Assembly: GCA_019694135.1 (NCBI GenBank)
Contig: JAIBCM010000006.1
Coordinates: forward strand, 1-64,000
Length of the DNA: 64,000 nucleotides
Reading direction: 5' to 3'
Source: Verrucomicrobiia bacterium
GTDB taxonomy: Bacteria > Verrucomicrobiota > Verrucomicrobiia > JADLBR01 > JAIBCM01
Shown here: positions 8,004 to 16,752 of the stretch, piece after piece
How the letters are laid out: each line of letters begins with the position of its first letter
How positions within the stretch are numbered: the first letter of the stretch is position 1
The notes under the pieces: model-generated
The model's database searches: none
Told to the model about the DNA's origin: nothing
The model's input: only the letters and a program-made list of their open reading frames with translations
Program-made: the position numbers and the translations under genes

Positions 8004-9194
8004 ATGAAACTTGCCTATCTTTTTGATCGATTCCCCTCTTTCACACGCACTTTTTGCTTAAGAGAAATCCAGGGACTTCAACATCATGGCGTTCATCCCA
8101 TGATCTTTTCCTTACAAAACCCGAACGATGAACTCGTGCACGAGTCGATTGCTTCCGTCCATTATCTTCCCGAGACTCATGAAATTAAAAATCAATTCTT
8201 TCAAAAAGAAAATTTAAACAAAAAAAGAAAAAAGATTTTAAGAAATTGGGGAGAACGGGGAGACAAACAACGCATCTATGAAGCCGGTCATATCGGCCAA
8301 ATACTAAAACAAAATCGCATTTCCCACATTCACGCGCATTTTGCGGGAACAGCGGCCCGAACCGCTTATTGGATCAAAAAACTTTACGGCATTCCTTTTA
8401 GCTTCACAGCTCATGCCAACGATTTTTTTTGTCATTCCGATTATCCCGTAACTTTAGACGATCTTTTTAAAACCGCCACGTTCATCGTCACAGTGAGCGA
8501 CTTTAGCGTCAGCGAATTACAAAAACGCTTTCCTCAAGCCCGAAAAAAAATTCATCGCGTTTATAATGGCATTGATCTTCAGCATTTTCCCGTCACTCAA
8601 CCGCAAAATAACCCTCCGCTATTTCTTTCTATTGGTCGGCTGATTGAAAAAAAGGGGTTTGAACCGCTCATCGAAGCCTGTGCTTTTTTAAAAGAAAAAG
8701 GATTAACATTTCGTTGTGAAGTCATCGGAGAAGGCCCTCTAGAGCAAATCCTCCAACAACAAATTAAAAAGCATCATCTTCAAAATGAAGTTCAATTATT
8801 AGGACCTCAATCGCAAAATTTTATTATCGATAAACTGCAAAAAAGTTATCTTTTTGTCTTACCTTGCGTCACAGAAAAAGATGGAGGAAAAGATAATTTA
8901 CCCACCGTAATCGTGGAAGCTATGGCGTGTGGTTTACCAATTATTTCTACTCACTTAGCCGGCGTGCCAGAAATGGTAACGCACGAAAAAAATGGTTTAT
9001 TAGTTGAAGAAAAAAATGTGCCTCAACTTGTCGCAGCACTAGAAACTTTATTAAAAAATCCCGAACAAGTCGCTCAATTTGGAAAAAAAAGTCGACAATT
9101 TACTGAAGAAAAATTTGCCCTCACCATCACCACGCAACAGCTAAAAAATCTTTTTCTTGGTTATCAATCTTGGTGGCGAAGATGGTTTAGCTAG
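8004..9194 (+). CDS. GT4-family glycosyltransferase (WcaL/AmsK-like)
   Basis: A GT-B fold enzyme of 396 residues. The N-terminal domain contains HAHFAGTAARTAYW and FSFTAHANDFF. The C-terminal nucleotide-sugar domain begins at LFLSIGRLIEKKGF (about 208) and has the GT4 acidic motif VEAMACGLPIISTHLAGVPE. The closest known style is that of colanic-acid/amylovoran transferases such as WcaL and AmsK, which act on lipid-linked oligosaccharides at the inner membrane face. It is directly downstream of the GT39-like gene. The sugar and acceptor cannot be told. Confidence 0.88.
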   Translation: MKLAYLFDRFPSFTRTFCLREIQGLQHHGVHPMIFSLQNPNDELVHESIASVHYLPETHEIKNQFFQKENLNKKRKKILRNWGERGDKQRIYEAGHIGQILKQNRISHIHAHFAGTAARTAYWIKKLYGIPFSFTAHANDFFCHSDYPVTLDDLFKTATFIVTVSDFSVSELQKRFPQARKKIHRVYNGIDLQHFPVTQPQNNPPLFLSIGRLIEKKGFEPLIEACAFLKEKGLTFRCEVIGEGPLEQILQQQIKKHHLQNEVQLLGPQSQNFIIDKLQKSYLFVLPCVTEKDGGKDNLPTVIVEAMACGLPIISTHLAGVPEMVTHEKNGLLVEEKNVPQLVAALETLLKNPEQVAQFGKKSRQFTEEKFALTITTQQLKNLFLGYQSWWRRWFS

Positions 9195-9224
9195 CCATTC
9201 ACACAGCCATTTATCTTTTTTTTC

Positions 9225-9359
9225 GGTAGTGGTATAGTTTGGGTAAACTATTTGTCGAACAATCCCGCCGCGGCGGGATTGTATAGGCGTAGCACAGCCT
9301 TCCAGGCTGTTACGGGCAAGATGTCCGTGCTACTTAATTACCCAAACTATACCACTACC
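9225..9359. mobile_element. MITE-like 135-bp element with 22-bp terminal inverted repeats
   Basis: The ends at 9225-9246 and 9338-9359 are perfect 22-base inverted repeats starting GGTAGTGGTATAG. Inside are a perfect 22-base palindrome (9260-9281, centre CCGCGG), a hairpin CAGCCT-TCC-AGGCTG (9295-9309), and outer complementary arms GTAGCAC (9289-9295) and GTGCTAC (9327-9333). It has no coding capacity. Flanks are T/C-rich on both sides (CTTTTTTTTC and TTCTTTTC), which hides any target duplication. It fits a non-autonomous element or a composite extragenic palindrome. The adjacent stretch to 9408 holds nothing else visible. Confidence 0.8.
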
Positions 9360-9408
9360 TTCTTTTCGCCAAACTTGAATTTTCCACAAAAAAAGATACA
9401 GTAGAAAT

Positions 9409-9606
9409 ATGAGCGTTGTTGAAATTAAAAAAGCCATTGATGCCCTTTCTTTTGAAGAAAAAAAAATACTGCTCAATCACTTAGCCGAACAATTTGAAGA
9501 TTTTTTAGATCTCAGGATTTCTCAAGAAGCGCTTGCTGAAGGTGATTTTACAAATTTTGAGGATTTAAAAAAGGAAATGGATGCCAAATTCTCTGGAACT
9601 CAGTAA
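9409..9606 (+). CDS. Putative antitoxin of the second toxin-antitoxin pair
   Basis: The 65-residue acidic protein has an N-terminal helical segment, EIKKAIDALSFEEKKILLNH, typical of small antitoxins that accompany RelE toxins. The flexible acidic C-terminus, ALAEGDFTNFEDLKKEMDAK, would wrap the toxin. The toxin start lies 26 bases inside this gene, a usual arrangement for coupled pairs. It sits just downstream of the MITE-like element, whose 3' end is 50 bases upstream and could supply or disturb the promoter. Confidence 0.75.
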   Translation: MSVVEIKKAIDALSFEEKKILLNHLAEQFEDFLDLRISQEALAEGDFTNFEDLKKEMDAKFSGTQ

Positions 9607-9835
9607 GCGCGCCGCTCGTTTTATTCGAAAATTACGCGATAAAGTGCTTTATGAACGTCTTTTTGAAAAAATTGGAAAGCTAAAGGAAAATCCTTTTCCT
9701 ACTGATTGCAAAAAAATTCAAGGCTCCGAAATGACTTATCGTATTAGAGTCGGTGATTATCGAATTCTTTACGTTGTGACAAACGATAAAATTATCATAA
9801 CTGACATCGCTCATCGTCGAGAAATTTATCGTTAA
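9581..9835 (+). CDS. RelE-family toxin
   Basis: The 84-residue protein fits RelE closely. It has an N-terminal basic helix pair (LSKRAARFIRKLRDKV), a KLKENPFPTDCKKIQGS linker, and the core TYRIRVGDYRILYVV, with strand IIITDIAHRREIYR at the end. RelE enzymes cut mRNA in the ribosomal A site when the antitoxin is degraded. Arg/Lys and Tyr residues of the expected active site are present (Arg in YRIRVGDYR, His-Arg-Arg near the end). It differs from the 3-kb toxin, so the window holds two separate systems. Confidence 0.87.
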   Translation: MPNSLELSKRAARFIRKLRDKVLYERLFEKIGKLKENPFPTDCKKIQGSEMTYRIRVGDYRILYVVTNDKIIITDIAHRREIYR

Positions 9836-9846
9836 TTTTTATCAAA

Positions 9847-10998
9847 TTATCCTTTAAGCGCTTCCTGATAAATTTCTTCTAAAATATTAATTTGAAGTTC
9901 TGGAGCAAAAATTGTTTTAATTTTTTCCGTTGCGGCTTGAGAAACACGGCGATAAGTCGTTTCATCTTGAGCAAGAGCCAGCAACTTTTCTGCTAATGCA
10001 TCAGCATTTTTTTCGGGTAATAAATAACCGTCTTTTTCATTTTCTACAGCCTCGGGAATGCCTGCATGAGGTGTCGAAAAACAGACCAATCCTGTCGCCA
10101 TGGCTTCTAGCAAAGAATTAGGAATGCCCTCAATATCATTTAAATTATTAGCCTCACTCGGATGAAGGAAAAAATGGCTTTGATAAAATAGCCTTCTTAA
10201 GGCTTCGCGATCTAAAAATCCGACAAAAAAAACTTTGCGCGTTAAACCCAAGCGCCAAACTTCTCGCTGAATCTCGCCGAGTTGCGGACCATCTCCAGCT
10301 ATAGTAAAAGTAGCATTAGGATATTTTTTTACAAACTGAGCAAAAGCCCTTAGCGCCGTAAGCACTCCTTTTTTAGCAGTCAATCGACAAGCTTGGACCA
10401 AACCCCACGCGCCATCTTCAGGCCATTTTCTTTCCTGACGCGCAAAAAATTGCCAGGGCACGCTTGTTCGATTTAATCGAAGTTTTTCTGGCGGACATCC
10501 CAATTCTTTTAAAATCGGTATAAAACTTTCACAACGGGCAAGAATTAATTTCGCTTTATCAAACACTTCCGGCAACCAAACAATATCGCCCGGTCTTCTG
10601 ACATAAGCCCCTAAATCTGCGCCATGAAAAGAAACCACCATGGGTTTTTTACAATGTTCAAAAATCGGAGCTAAACGTGTGGCCTCATGTCCAAAATAAA
10701 TGTGTAATAAATCGGTATGAACTTGATCTAAAGCCTGCAACACGACTCGCCCCGTTCCCTTATAAATCACCTGCGGCTTTCGAAGCACATATTTCAACCA
10801 AGCGCGATTCCACCACTGCGAACGCGCTTCGGGTAAAACAAAAACTTCATCATGGGGAAAAGTTTCCGGATTGGATCGTTCTCGAGTCATTACCACGCTA
10901 CGAAATTTTTTTAACCCAGAGACTTGATGATAAACATGCCACATCTCCGGTTTTAAAAAAGTGCCAACAAAACTGCTGACTGTTGGTTTATGACTCAT
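9847..10998 (-). CDS. GT4-family glycosyltransferase
   Basis: The 383-residue GT-B enzyme has an N-terminal acceptor domain with LLHIYFGHEATRLAPI and MVVSFHGADLGAYV. The C-terminal donor domain carries LVQACRLTAKKGVLTAL, FTIAGDGPQLGEI and the GT4 motif LEAMATGLVCFSTPHAGIPE. Its start is 20 bases after the phoU stop, so it may be the last gene of the pst operon and be induced by phosphate starvation. Phosphate control of glycan or glycolipid synthesis would make sense, but that is inference. The substrate is unknown. Confidence 0.85.
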   Translation of the reverse strand: MSHKPTVSSFVGTFLKPEMWHVYHQVSGLKKFRSVVMTRERSNPETFPHDEVFVLPEARSQWWNRAWLKYVLRKPQVIYKGTGRVVLQALDQVHTDLLHIYFGHEATRLAPIFEHCKKPMVVSFHGADLGAYVRRPGDIVWLPEVFDKAKLILARCESFIPILKELGCPPEKLRLNRTSVPWQFFARQERKWPEDGAWGLVQACRLTAKKGVLTALRAFAQFVKKYPNATFTIAGDGPQLGEIQREVWRLGLTRKVFFVGFLDREALRRLFYQSHFFLHPSEANNLNDIEGIPNSLLEAMATGLVCFSTPHAGIPEAVENEKDGYLLPEKNADALAEKLLALAQDETTYRRVSQAATEKIKTIFAPELQINILEEIYQEALKG

Positions 10999-11018
10999 AG
11001 CTAAACTTTTTTGATGAA

Positions 11019-11699
11019 TTAAGATTTTTTATCAGATGGCGAATAAGCATAGGAGTGACGAATATCCACAGCTTTTTCTAAAAAGAAAACGCTTTCGACG
11101 AGATTTTTGCAGTGATCCGCAATGCGTTCAATATTTCGTCCCACTAACAATAAATTTAATGCCCGCGCCACATGATCGGGATCTTTCGCCATGGCTTCGA
11201 TAGAACTTTGATAAAGCTCGCGATTCATTTCGTCGACCTGATCATCGCGACGGATGATACTGGACACTTTTTCTACATCATTTTCCACAAAACAACGAAT
11301 GGCTTCACGCAACATTTCTAACGCAACATTGGACATGCAATGAATTTTTTCCAATGAACCGAGTTGCGATTCCTTGTTCAATTTTCGAGCCAATCGCGCG
11401 ATATTCACCGATTGATCACCGATACGCTCCAAATCGCTCACAATTTTCGACGTGGCAATCATAAACCGCAAATCATGCGCCACGGGACTATAACGGGCAA
11501 TACAAGAAACCACACTTTCATCGATGGAAACTTCAAGCTGATCCACCTTCGCATCCTCAGTTTCGACATGCACCACCAACTCATCACTTCTTTCAGTAAG
11601 TGCGCGCAAACTCATCATAACGCTTTGCTCCGTCAAGCGAGCCATGGTTAGCAAGCTTTCTTTGATTTCGTGAATTTCAGCATCAAGCGGACTTTTCAT
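11019..11699 (-). CDS. phoU: Phosphate signalling protein PhoU
   Basis: PhoU is a cytoplasmic dimer of three-helix bundles that links the Pst transporter to the PhoR/PhoB sensor system. The 226 residues show both halves of the duplicated fold. Family motifs are VSIDESVVSCIARYSPVAHD near residue 50, SDLERIGDQSVNIA near 90 and LLVGRNIERIADHCKNLVE near 183. The E-R-I-x-D motifs that bind metal are present twice. It follows pstB by 23 bases, the usual pstSCAB-phoU order. No PhoR or PhoB gene is in the window. Confidence 0.95.
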   Translation of the reverse strand: MKSPLDAEIHEIKESLLTMARLTEQSVMMSLRALTERSDELVVHVETEDAKVDQLEVSIDESVVSCIARYSPVAHDLRFMIATSKIVSDLERIGDQSVNIARLARKLNKESQLGSLEKIHCMSNVALEMLREAIRCFVENDVEKVSSIIRRDDQVDEMNRELYQSSIEAMAKDPDHVARALNLLLVGRNIERIADHCKNLVESVFFLEKAVDIRHSYAYSPSDKKS

Positions 11700-11722
11700 A
11701 ATTTTTCATTTTTCTTAATCAT

Positions 11723-12535
11723 TTAACCAAATCTACCCGTAATATAATCTTCTGTTTGCTTTTGAACAGGATTCGTAAAAATTTTTCCCGTAATATCAAA
11801 TTCAATTAGCCGCCCCAGATAAAAAAAAGCTGTCCGATCTGAACAACGACTGGCTTGCTGCATATTATGCGTAACAATTACAATCGTATAATCTCGTTTT
11901 AATTCATGAATCAATTCTTCTACCTTAGCTGTCGCAATGGGATCTAACGCCGAACAAGGTTCATCCATAAGTATGACTTCGGGTTGTACAGCAATTGCTC
12001 GCGCAATACAGAGCCGTTGTTGCTGCCCGCCGGAAAGGCCTAATGCATTCTGATCTAAACGATCTTTAACCTCATTCCACAAAGCCGCGCTACGAAGACT
12101 TTTTTCCACTGCTTCATCAAGCACTTTTTTACTCCCCACTCCTGCAATTCGCAGCCCATATGCCACATTATCATAAATGGATTTTGGGAAAGGATTCGAT
12201 TTTTGAAAAACCATTCCCACTCGTTTTCGCAGTTCAATCACATCCACTGAAGAATCATAAATATTAACTTCATGAATACAAATTTCACCACGTTTTAAAT
12301 GTGCTTCATCAATCAAATCGTTCATGCGATTAAAACATCGCAAAAGCGTGGACTTTCCACAACCAGAAGGTCCAATAAATGCCGTCACTTCTTTCTCTGG
12401 AATCCTTAAAGAAACTTCATGCAAAACCTGATTAGAACCGTAATAAAAATCGACCTGGCGCACATCAATCAAAGCCACCGATGCCGAATTTTTCGTGGAC
12501 TCTTTTTCTGAAAAGGACTGATTTACTTTTGCCAT
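11723..12535 (-). CDS. pstB: Phosphate ABC transporter ATP-binding protein
   Basis: PstB powers uptake of inorganic phosphate through PstC-PstA. The 270 residues include the Walker A motif GPSGCGKST, the PstB-typical [14 protein letters not shown]-loop VFQKSNPFP, signature [16 protein letters not shown] and Walker [12 protein letters not shown]. An N-terminal tail of about 20 residues precedes the domain and is not conserved. The gene lies 3 bases after pstA. The complete motif set supports a functional ATPase. Confidence 0.97.
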   Translation of the reverse strand: MAKVNQSFSEKESTKNSASVALIDVRQVDFYYGSNQVLHEVSLRIPEKEVTAFIGPSGCGKSTLLRCFNRMNDLIDEAHLKRGEICIHEVNIYDSSVDVIELRKRVGMVFQKSNPFPKSIYDNVAYGLRIAGVGSKKVLDEAVEKSLRSAALWNEVKDRLDQNALGLSGGQQQRLCIARAIAVQPEVILMDEPCSALDPIATAKVEELIHELKRDYTIVIVTHNMQQASRCSDRTAFFYLGRLIEFDITGKIFTNPVQKQTEDYITGRFG

Positions 12536-12538
12536 AAT

Positions 12539-13594
12539 TTACCATCGAAAACGATTTCGCATTTTGATTCGTAGCACCACCGAAGTCAACGCAATGAACA
12601 TAATGGCCAACAAAAAGACAAACACCGTGCCATACTGCACGCGTTCGGTGTATTCGTTTTGTGGCACTTTCGTGCTTAAAACATAAATATGATAAGGCAA
12701 GGCTTGCACCCCTTGAAAAAAGAAATCGCTCATTTTATTTAACCCTTGCCAAGGCAACTCACTGCGTACCAAGTAAGCTGCAGTGAACATGATCGGCGCG
12801 GTTTCTCCCGCCACGCGCGCAATTCCCAGAATGGAAGAAGTCAAAATGCCGGACAATGCATAAGGTAAAACACTTTTCCGAATCGTTTGCCAACGTGTTG
12901 CTCCCAAAGCTAATGAGCCTTCTCGAAAACCTCTCGGAACCGCACGCAAAGATTCTTCACTCGCCGTAATAATAATCGGCAACACCATAATAGCTAACGT
13001 AAAACAACCAGAAAGCAGCGAAAAATTCCATTTCAAAAAAATGACAAATAAACTAAACCCAAACAAACCGTAAATAATGGAAGGCACTCCTGCCAGATTA
13101 CCAATCGCTACACGTATCCAATGAATCAAGCGACCCTGTTTACCAAATTCACTTAAATAAATTGCGCTAAAAATTCCTAAAACTAAAGCAATCAACATCG
13201 AACCCGAAACCAGCAAAACTGTTCCCACAATACAAGGAAAAATTCCACCTCCGGCGTAGGCGTGCACTTCCGAAGATAAAGCGATTCCTTGTTGTGCTAA
13301 TTGCGCTTCATAATGCCGAAAAGCTACCTCGCCTAACTCGCGAGTTTCATGGGTCATGGGATCTTGAAACACATGCAAGGTTTCAGGAAATTGCGTTAAA
13401 AAATCAACATTCACATAAGGAAAGTGCGAGAGAAATAATGTTTTAGCTCCTTTAAAAAAAATGTTAGCAAAAATGACCACCGCACAAATTAAGATGAAAT
13501 AAGTCATGGCCCGAAAAAAATTAAAACAAAAACTTTGCAACCCATGGGCATAGGAAGGCCGATGCTTAAAAGGGTTATGTTTTTTATTTTTCAT
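12539..13594 (-). CDS. pstA: Phosphate ABC transporter permease PstA
   Basis: The second membrane subunit of the Pst complex, 351 residues. After a first membrane helix (AMTYFILICAVVIFANIFF) comes an extracytoplasmic loop of about 70 residues. The permease core follows, with IGNLAGVPSIIYGLFG, the helix VLPIIITASEESLRAVP and the coupling region EGSLALGATRWQTIRKSVLP that docks onto PstB. Family members are usually about 280-300 residues, so the loop is longer than normal. This parallels the much larger insertion in PstC. The start ATG at 13594 follows pstC by 3 bases. Confidence 0.95.
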   Translation of the reverse strand: MKNKKHNPFKHRPSYAHGLQSFCFNFFRAMTYFILICAVVIFANIFFKGAKTLFLSHFPYVNVDFLTQFPETLHVFQDPMTHETRELGEVAFRHYEAQLAQQGIALSSEVHAYAGGGIFPCIVGTVLLVSGSMLIALVLGIFSAIYLSEFGKQGRLIHWIRVAIGNLAGVPSIIYGLFGFSLFVIFLKWNFSLLSGCFTLAIMVLPIIITASEESLRAVPRGFREGSLALGATRWQTIRKSVLPYALSGILTSSILGIARVAGETAPIMFTAAYLVRSELPWQGLNKMSDFFFQGVQALPYHIYVLSTKVPQNEYTERVQYGTVFVFLLAIMFIALTSVVLRIKMRNRFRW

Positions 13595-13597
13595 TTT

Positions 13598-15205
13598 TTA
13601 TCCAATTGAAATCTTGAACCGTTTTACCAACGATTGCGCAAAATAATTGACCGTTAGAGAAATCAAAAATAGTAAAATGCCCACCATGAATAAGGCTCGA
13701 TAATGTAAACTCCCCCGCACTACTTCACCCATTTCTTGCGCAATGATACCCGTCATCGTATGGGCTGGTTGGAAAAAAACACCTAAACCCTGAGTAAAAT
13801 CCGGAATCGCGATGCGATTACCCGCCACTAACAAAACAACCATGGTTTCTCCTATGACTCGACCAAAACCTAACAAAACAGCCGCCATGATGCCCGATAA
13901 AGCAGCAGGCACCATAATTTTTAGAATTGTCTGGAGCGAGTTAGCACCCAACGCAAAAGAAGCTTCCTTAAAAATGCGCGGCACATTATTCAAAGCATCC
14001 TCTGCCAAGGTAAAAATAGTGGGCACTGCCATAAACCCCAACAAACAACCCGCTGTAAAAATATTCAAACGATTGTGAACAGGGAAAAACGGCACCCACG
14101 ATAAAAACTCTTGTTGCGTCAACCACCGAATACCCTCCCCTAAAACAACAATTCCAAAAAACCCAAGAACAACCGAAGGAATCGTCGCGATAAATTCAAT
14201 GCAAGGTTTGATCCATTTTTGTTCGGTTTTAGAAGCGATTTGACTAACATAAATCGCAGCTCCGATTCCCAAAGGCACGGCTAAAGCCAAAGCAACCGAA
14301 GCGATCAAAAAAGATCCCGTTAGCAACGGCAAAATACCATAAAAATCGTTCCAAAAACTTTGCGTGATCCATTCCTTACCCAAAAGGAACCCCGCCAGCG
14401 CACGAATCCACGGAACCGGCTCAAAAGCGTTCCATTCCTCTAATTGTTTTTCGCGATGAGGCATCTGACTCAAGTATCGTGTTACCGATTCGCGAAATTC
14501 ATCCCATTGCTCATTAGCTTTGGACGATGTCCAATGAGGCGCTTGATTGATGAGTCGATTGATTTCATCAGAAATAACTCGATTAATTTGATGATAACGC
14601 GGCAGCGTGTCCTTTAAAAAATTAGCATTTTTTTGAAAATCAAAAGTCTCAATCCTTATTTGTTCCTCTTCCTGAAATTTCCCAGATTGCAACAAAGCCT
14701 CTTTGCGCTCTTTTTTATCTTGCGCCACTCGATAACGATCTCTGAGATCGACTGCGACCTTTTCCCATTCCATTTCCAAATCAATTAAAGGAACAATAAT
14801 TTTCCGAAACTGAGCCAAATAATTTTTGAAGGCAATTTTTTGTTGTGAAGTCACTGTAGGAGTCGCGTTTTGTCGTTCAGCCTTTTCCACTTGGAACAAC
14901 AATCTCGATAAGGCTTTGTGAGCTTCGACTTGTTGCCGCATAACTTCGACAAACTCCAAGCCCGATTTTCGATAAAGCTGCAACTCTTTTTGATACTGAG
15001 GAAAAAATCCCATGCCTTCACGAAATAAAAAAATAGTAATTAAGCCTAAAACCAAAATAGCAACCAAGGCATTACCCTGAAAAAAAAGACGAATCAAATC
15101 GTCACCGCTCCATCCCCAAACCCGAAATCGACGCGAAGCCGTCAACATAGTTTTTAGCGTGGCAACTCGCTTAGTCGTTAGAGGCTGACGCGGTGTGGAG
15201 TTCAC
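13598..15205 (-). CDS. pstC: Phosphate ABC transporter permease PstC with a large extracytoplasmic insertion
   Basis: At 535 residues it is over 200 longer than common PstC proteins. A cytoplasmic tail (1-42) is followed by the first membrane helix (about 43-64). Residues 65-270 form a charged, mostly helical region with coiled-coil character (for example KERKEALLQSGKFQEEEQIR) that must lie outside the cytoplasm. The standard permease follows, with ATIPSVVLGFFGIVVL and the PstB-coupling segment EASFALGANSLQTILKIMVP. Start is GTG (15205). The inserted domain might contact PstS or the cell wall; this is inference. Operon position between pstS and pstA is normal. Confidence 0.93.
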   Translation of the reverse strand: MNSTPRQPLTTKRVATLKTMLTASRRFRVWGWSGDDLIRLFFQGNALVAILVLGLITIFLFREGMGFFPQYQKELQLYRKSGLEFVEVMRQQVEAHKALSRLLFQVEKAERQNATPTVTSQQKIAFKNYLAQFRKIIVPLIDLEMEWEKVAVDLRDRYRVAQDKKERKEALLQSGKFQEEEQIRIETFDFQKNANFLKDTLPRYHQINRVISDEINRLINQAPHWTSSKANEQWDEFRESVTRYLSQMPHREKQLEEWNAFEPVPWIRALAGFLLGKEWITQSFWNDFYGILPLLTGSFLIASVALALAVPLGIGAAIYVSQIASKTEQKWIKPCIEFIATIPSVVLGFFGIVVLGEGIRWLTQQEFLSWVPFFPVHNRLNIFTAGCLLGFMAVPTIFTLAEDALNNVPRIFKEASFALGANSLQTILKIMVPAALSGIMAAVLLGFGRVIGETMVVLLVAGNRIAIPDFTQGLGVFFQPAHTMTGIIAQEMGEVVRGSLHYRALFMVGILLFLISLTVNYFAQSLVKRFKISIG

Positions 15206-15265
15206 GCCGTTTGATTTAAAGCTCTTTCAATAACTTGGCGACTCAAAAATAACTTTTTTAGAAAA

Positions 15266-16075
15266 TTATTGAATGGGAATAAATCCGACTTCGTTGACGA
15301 TTTTTTGCCCCTCAGCGCTTAACACAAAATCAATAAATTTCTTAATTTCGCCTTTAGGTTTTCCATCAGTATAAAAAAATAAAGGTCGCGCATAAGGATA
15401 AGTCTTAGCACGCGCCGATTCTGCATTAGGCAACACTCCGTCGATCGATAAAATTTTAAGCCCTAGCGCCTCCACATAAGCCAATCCCACATAGCCAATA
15501 CCCATTTTATTTTTTGCGACTTCAGCCACAATTTGTTCATTGCCTGCCATTTTCTGACTGCTCAAAGCGTAATCGCGTTTATGCATCGCCATTTTTTTCC
15601 AATCTTGAAACGTGCCCGAAGCCGTATTGCGCGTGTAAACAGAAATAACGCCATCTTCATCATTCACCTCTCCCCAATCCACCACGTCTCCAGTAAAAAT
15701 AGATTCCACTTCAGCTTGATTCAAATTAGAAACAGGATTGGCTTCATTGACCACTACGGCAATAGCGTCATAAGCCACAGTAGTAGATTCAAAGTTAACA
15801 TTTTTCGTTAGCGCTTCCGAAATTTCTGTGCTTTGAACGGGACGACTCGACATTCCAATGTCCGCGGTTTTATTCATAATCGCTGCAATTCCCGTTGTCG
15901 AACCTTCTGCTGCAATTTCAAATTTAATGGAATGATTCACTCGCTGATAAGCTTCCGCCCACATTGGCACCAATTTAGCTCCCAACGTATCAGACCCTTT
16001 TAACACCAATTTTTGTGCTAAACCTAAATGACTGAAACATAAACTTATTATTAATAAACCCACCTTTTTCATCAT
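15266..16075 (-). CDS. pstS: Phosphate-binding protein PstS
   Basis: The periplasmic phosphate receptor of the Pst system. From the ATG at 16075 the product has 269 residues with signal peptide MMKKVGLLIISLCFSHLGLA. In-frame codons further upstream to 16141 encode a charged leader that breaks the signal, and a GGAA ribosome site lies just before 16075. Ligand motifs are visible: LKGSDTLGAKL, AAEGSTTGIAAI, MSSRPVQSTE and YTRNTASGTFQDWK. A weak inverted repeat (TTTTCC/GGAAAA, 16082-16096) overlaps the ribosome-binding site and might affect translation. No clear Pho box was found. Confidence 0.95.
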   Translation of the reverse strand: MMKKVGLLIISLCFSHLGLAQKLVLKGSDTLGAKLVPMWAEAYQRVNHSIKFEIAAEGSTTGIAAIMNKTADIGMSSRPVQSTEISEALTKNVNFESTTVAYDAIAVVVNEANPVSNLNQAEVESIFTGDVVDWGEVNDEDGVISVYTRNTASGTFQDWKKMAMHKRDYALSSQKMAGNEQIVAEVAKNKMGIGYVGLAYVEALGLKILSIDGVLPNAESARAKTYPYARPLFFYTDGKPKGEIKKFIDFVLSAEGQKIVNEVGFIPIQ

Positions 16076-16159
16076 TTTTTCTTTTCCAATGGGAAAACTT
16101 GTTGTGCATCTCATCATCGTGTAGATTAATGAATTCAACACATAAACAAAACATTAAAA

Positions 16160-16498
16160 ATGAATACCCTGACCTTTAGCACTCTTTTTTATGTAGCCGG
16201 CTTTATTGCCGCTCAAGTAAGTTCTATGATCTGCTTCAAATATGTCTCAGAAAGCTCAGGAAGAGCCGCTTTAAAACTTTTTTTATTAGGCAATATGATA
16301 GGATTTTTTTGCACGATTTTTTTGCCACTCGCACTAAAAAATCAAAATCCCAACCTAATTTATGCACTCTGCCTGGGCGGTGGATTTTGTTTGCTACAAC
16401 TCTCTTCTTACTACTTTTTCAGTGTTCCTCTCTCCAACCCTCAATGGCTTGGCATTTTTTGCGTTGGACTAGGAATGATTTTACTTCAAATCAAATAA
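16160..16498 (+). CDS. Four-helix membrane protein, SMR/EamA-like
   Basis: This 112-residue protein has four hydrophobic segments and short loops, the size and layout of small multidrug resistance or half-EamA transporters. The first helix is followed by VSSMICFKYVSESSGRAALKLF and the last segment contains NPQWLGIFCVGLGMILLQ, which resembles the end of EamA halves. The membrane Glu typical of SMR pumps (Glu14 in EmrE) is not seen in the first helix, so drug export is doubtful. It diverges from pstS with 84 bases between the starts. Call it a small membrane protein of unknown substrate. Confidence 0.6.
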   Translation: MNTLTFSTLFYVAGFIAAQVSSMICFKYVSESSGRAALKLFLLGNMIGFFCTIFLPLALKNQNPNLIYALCLGGGFCLLQLSSYYFFSVPLSNPQWLGIFCVGLGMILLQIK

Positions 16499-16534
16499 TC
16501 TCCCTCCAAAAAACAATCAACATATGCCAGCAAT

Positions 16535-16568
16535 AAAAAAAGGAGAGCGATATTAGCTCTCCTTTTTT
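16535..16568. terminator. Bidirectional Rho-independent terminator
   Basis: A 7-bp GC-containing stem GGAGAGC (16542-16548) and GCTCTCC (16556-16562) encloses a 7-base loop. It is flanked by A7 on the left and T6 on the right, so it works in both directions. It sits between the convergent ends of the four-helix membrane protein gene and the histone-like gene. Confidence 0.92.
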
Positions 16569-16582
16569 ACGATAAAAAAAAC

Positions 16583-16684
16583 TTATCTTTTTTTCTTCTT
16601 AGAAGTTGTTTTTTTTGCTGCTTTCTTGGCAGGCTTTTTCTTTGCGGGTTTTTTAGCTGCCGCTTTTTTCTTCTTAGTTGCCAT
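16583..16684 (-). CDS. 33-residue Lys/Ala/Pro histone H1-like peptide
   Basis: The minus strand from the ATG at 16684 encodes 33 residues beginning MATKKKKAAAKKPAKKKPAK and ending SKKKKR. Eighteen are Lys and most of the rest Ala, Pro or Thr. This is the composition of the C-terminal tails of bacterial H1-like and chlamydial Hc-type DNA-binding proteins, without the globular part. It has its own GGGGGG ribosome site, a good promoter and a strong terminator, which argues for a real gene. It probably binds DNA or RNA electrostatically. It is too short for most gene finders. Confidence 0.8.
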   Translation of the reverse strand: MATKKKKAAAKKPAKKKPAKKAAKKTTSKKKKR

Positions 16685-16752
16685 TACGAGACACCCCCCT
16701 TCGGCGCTCTATGGCGCTAGTCGCGAGACTATTTTGTCTGCTCATTGATAGT

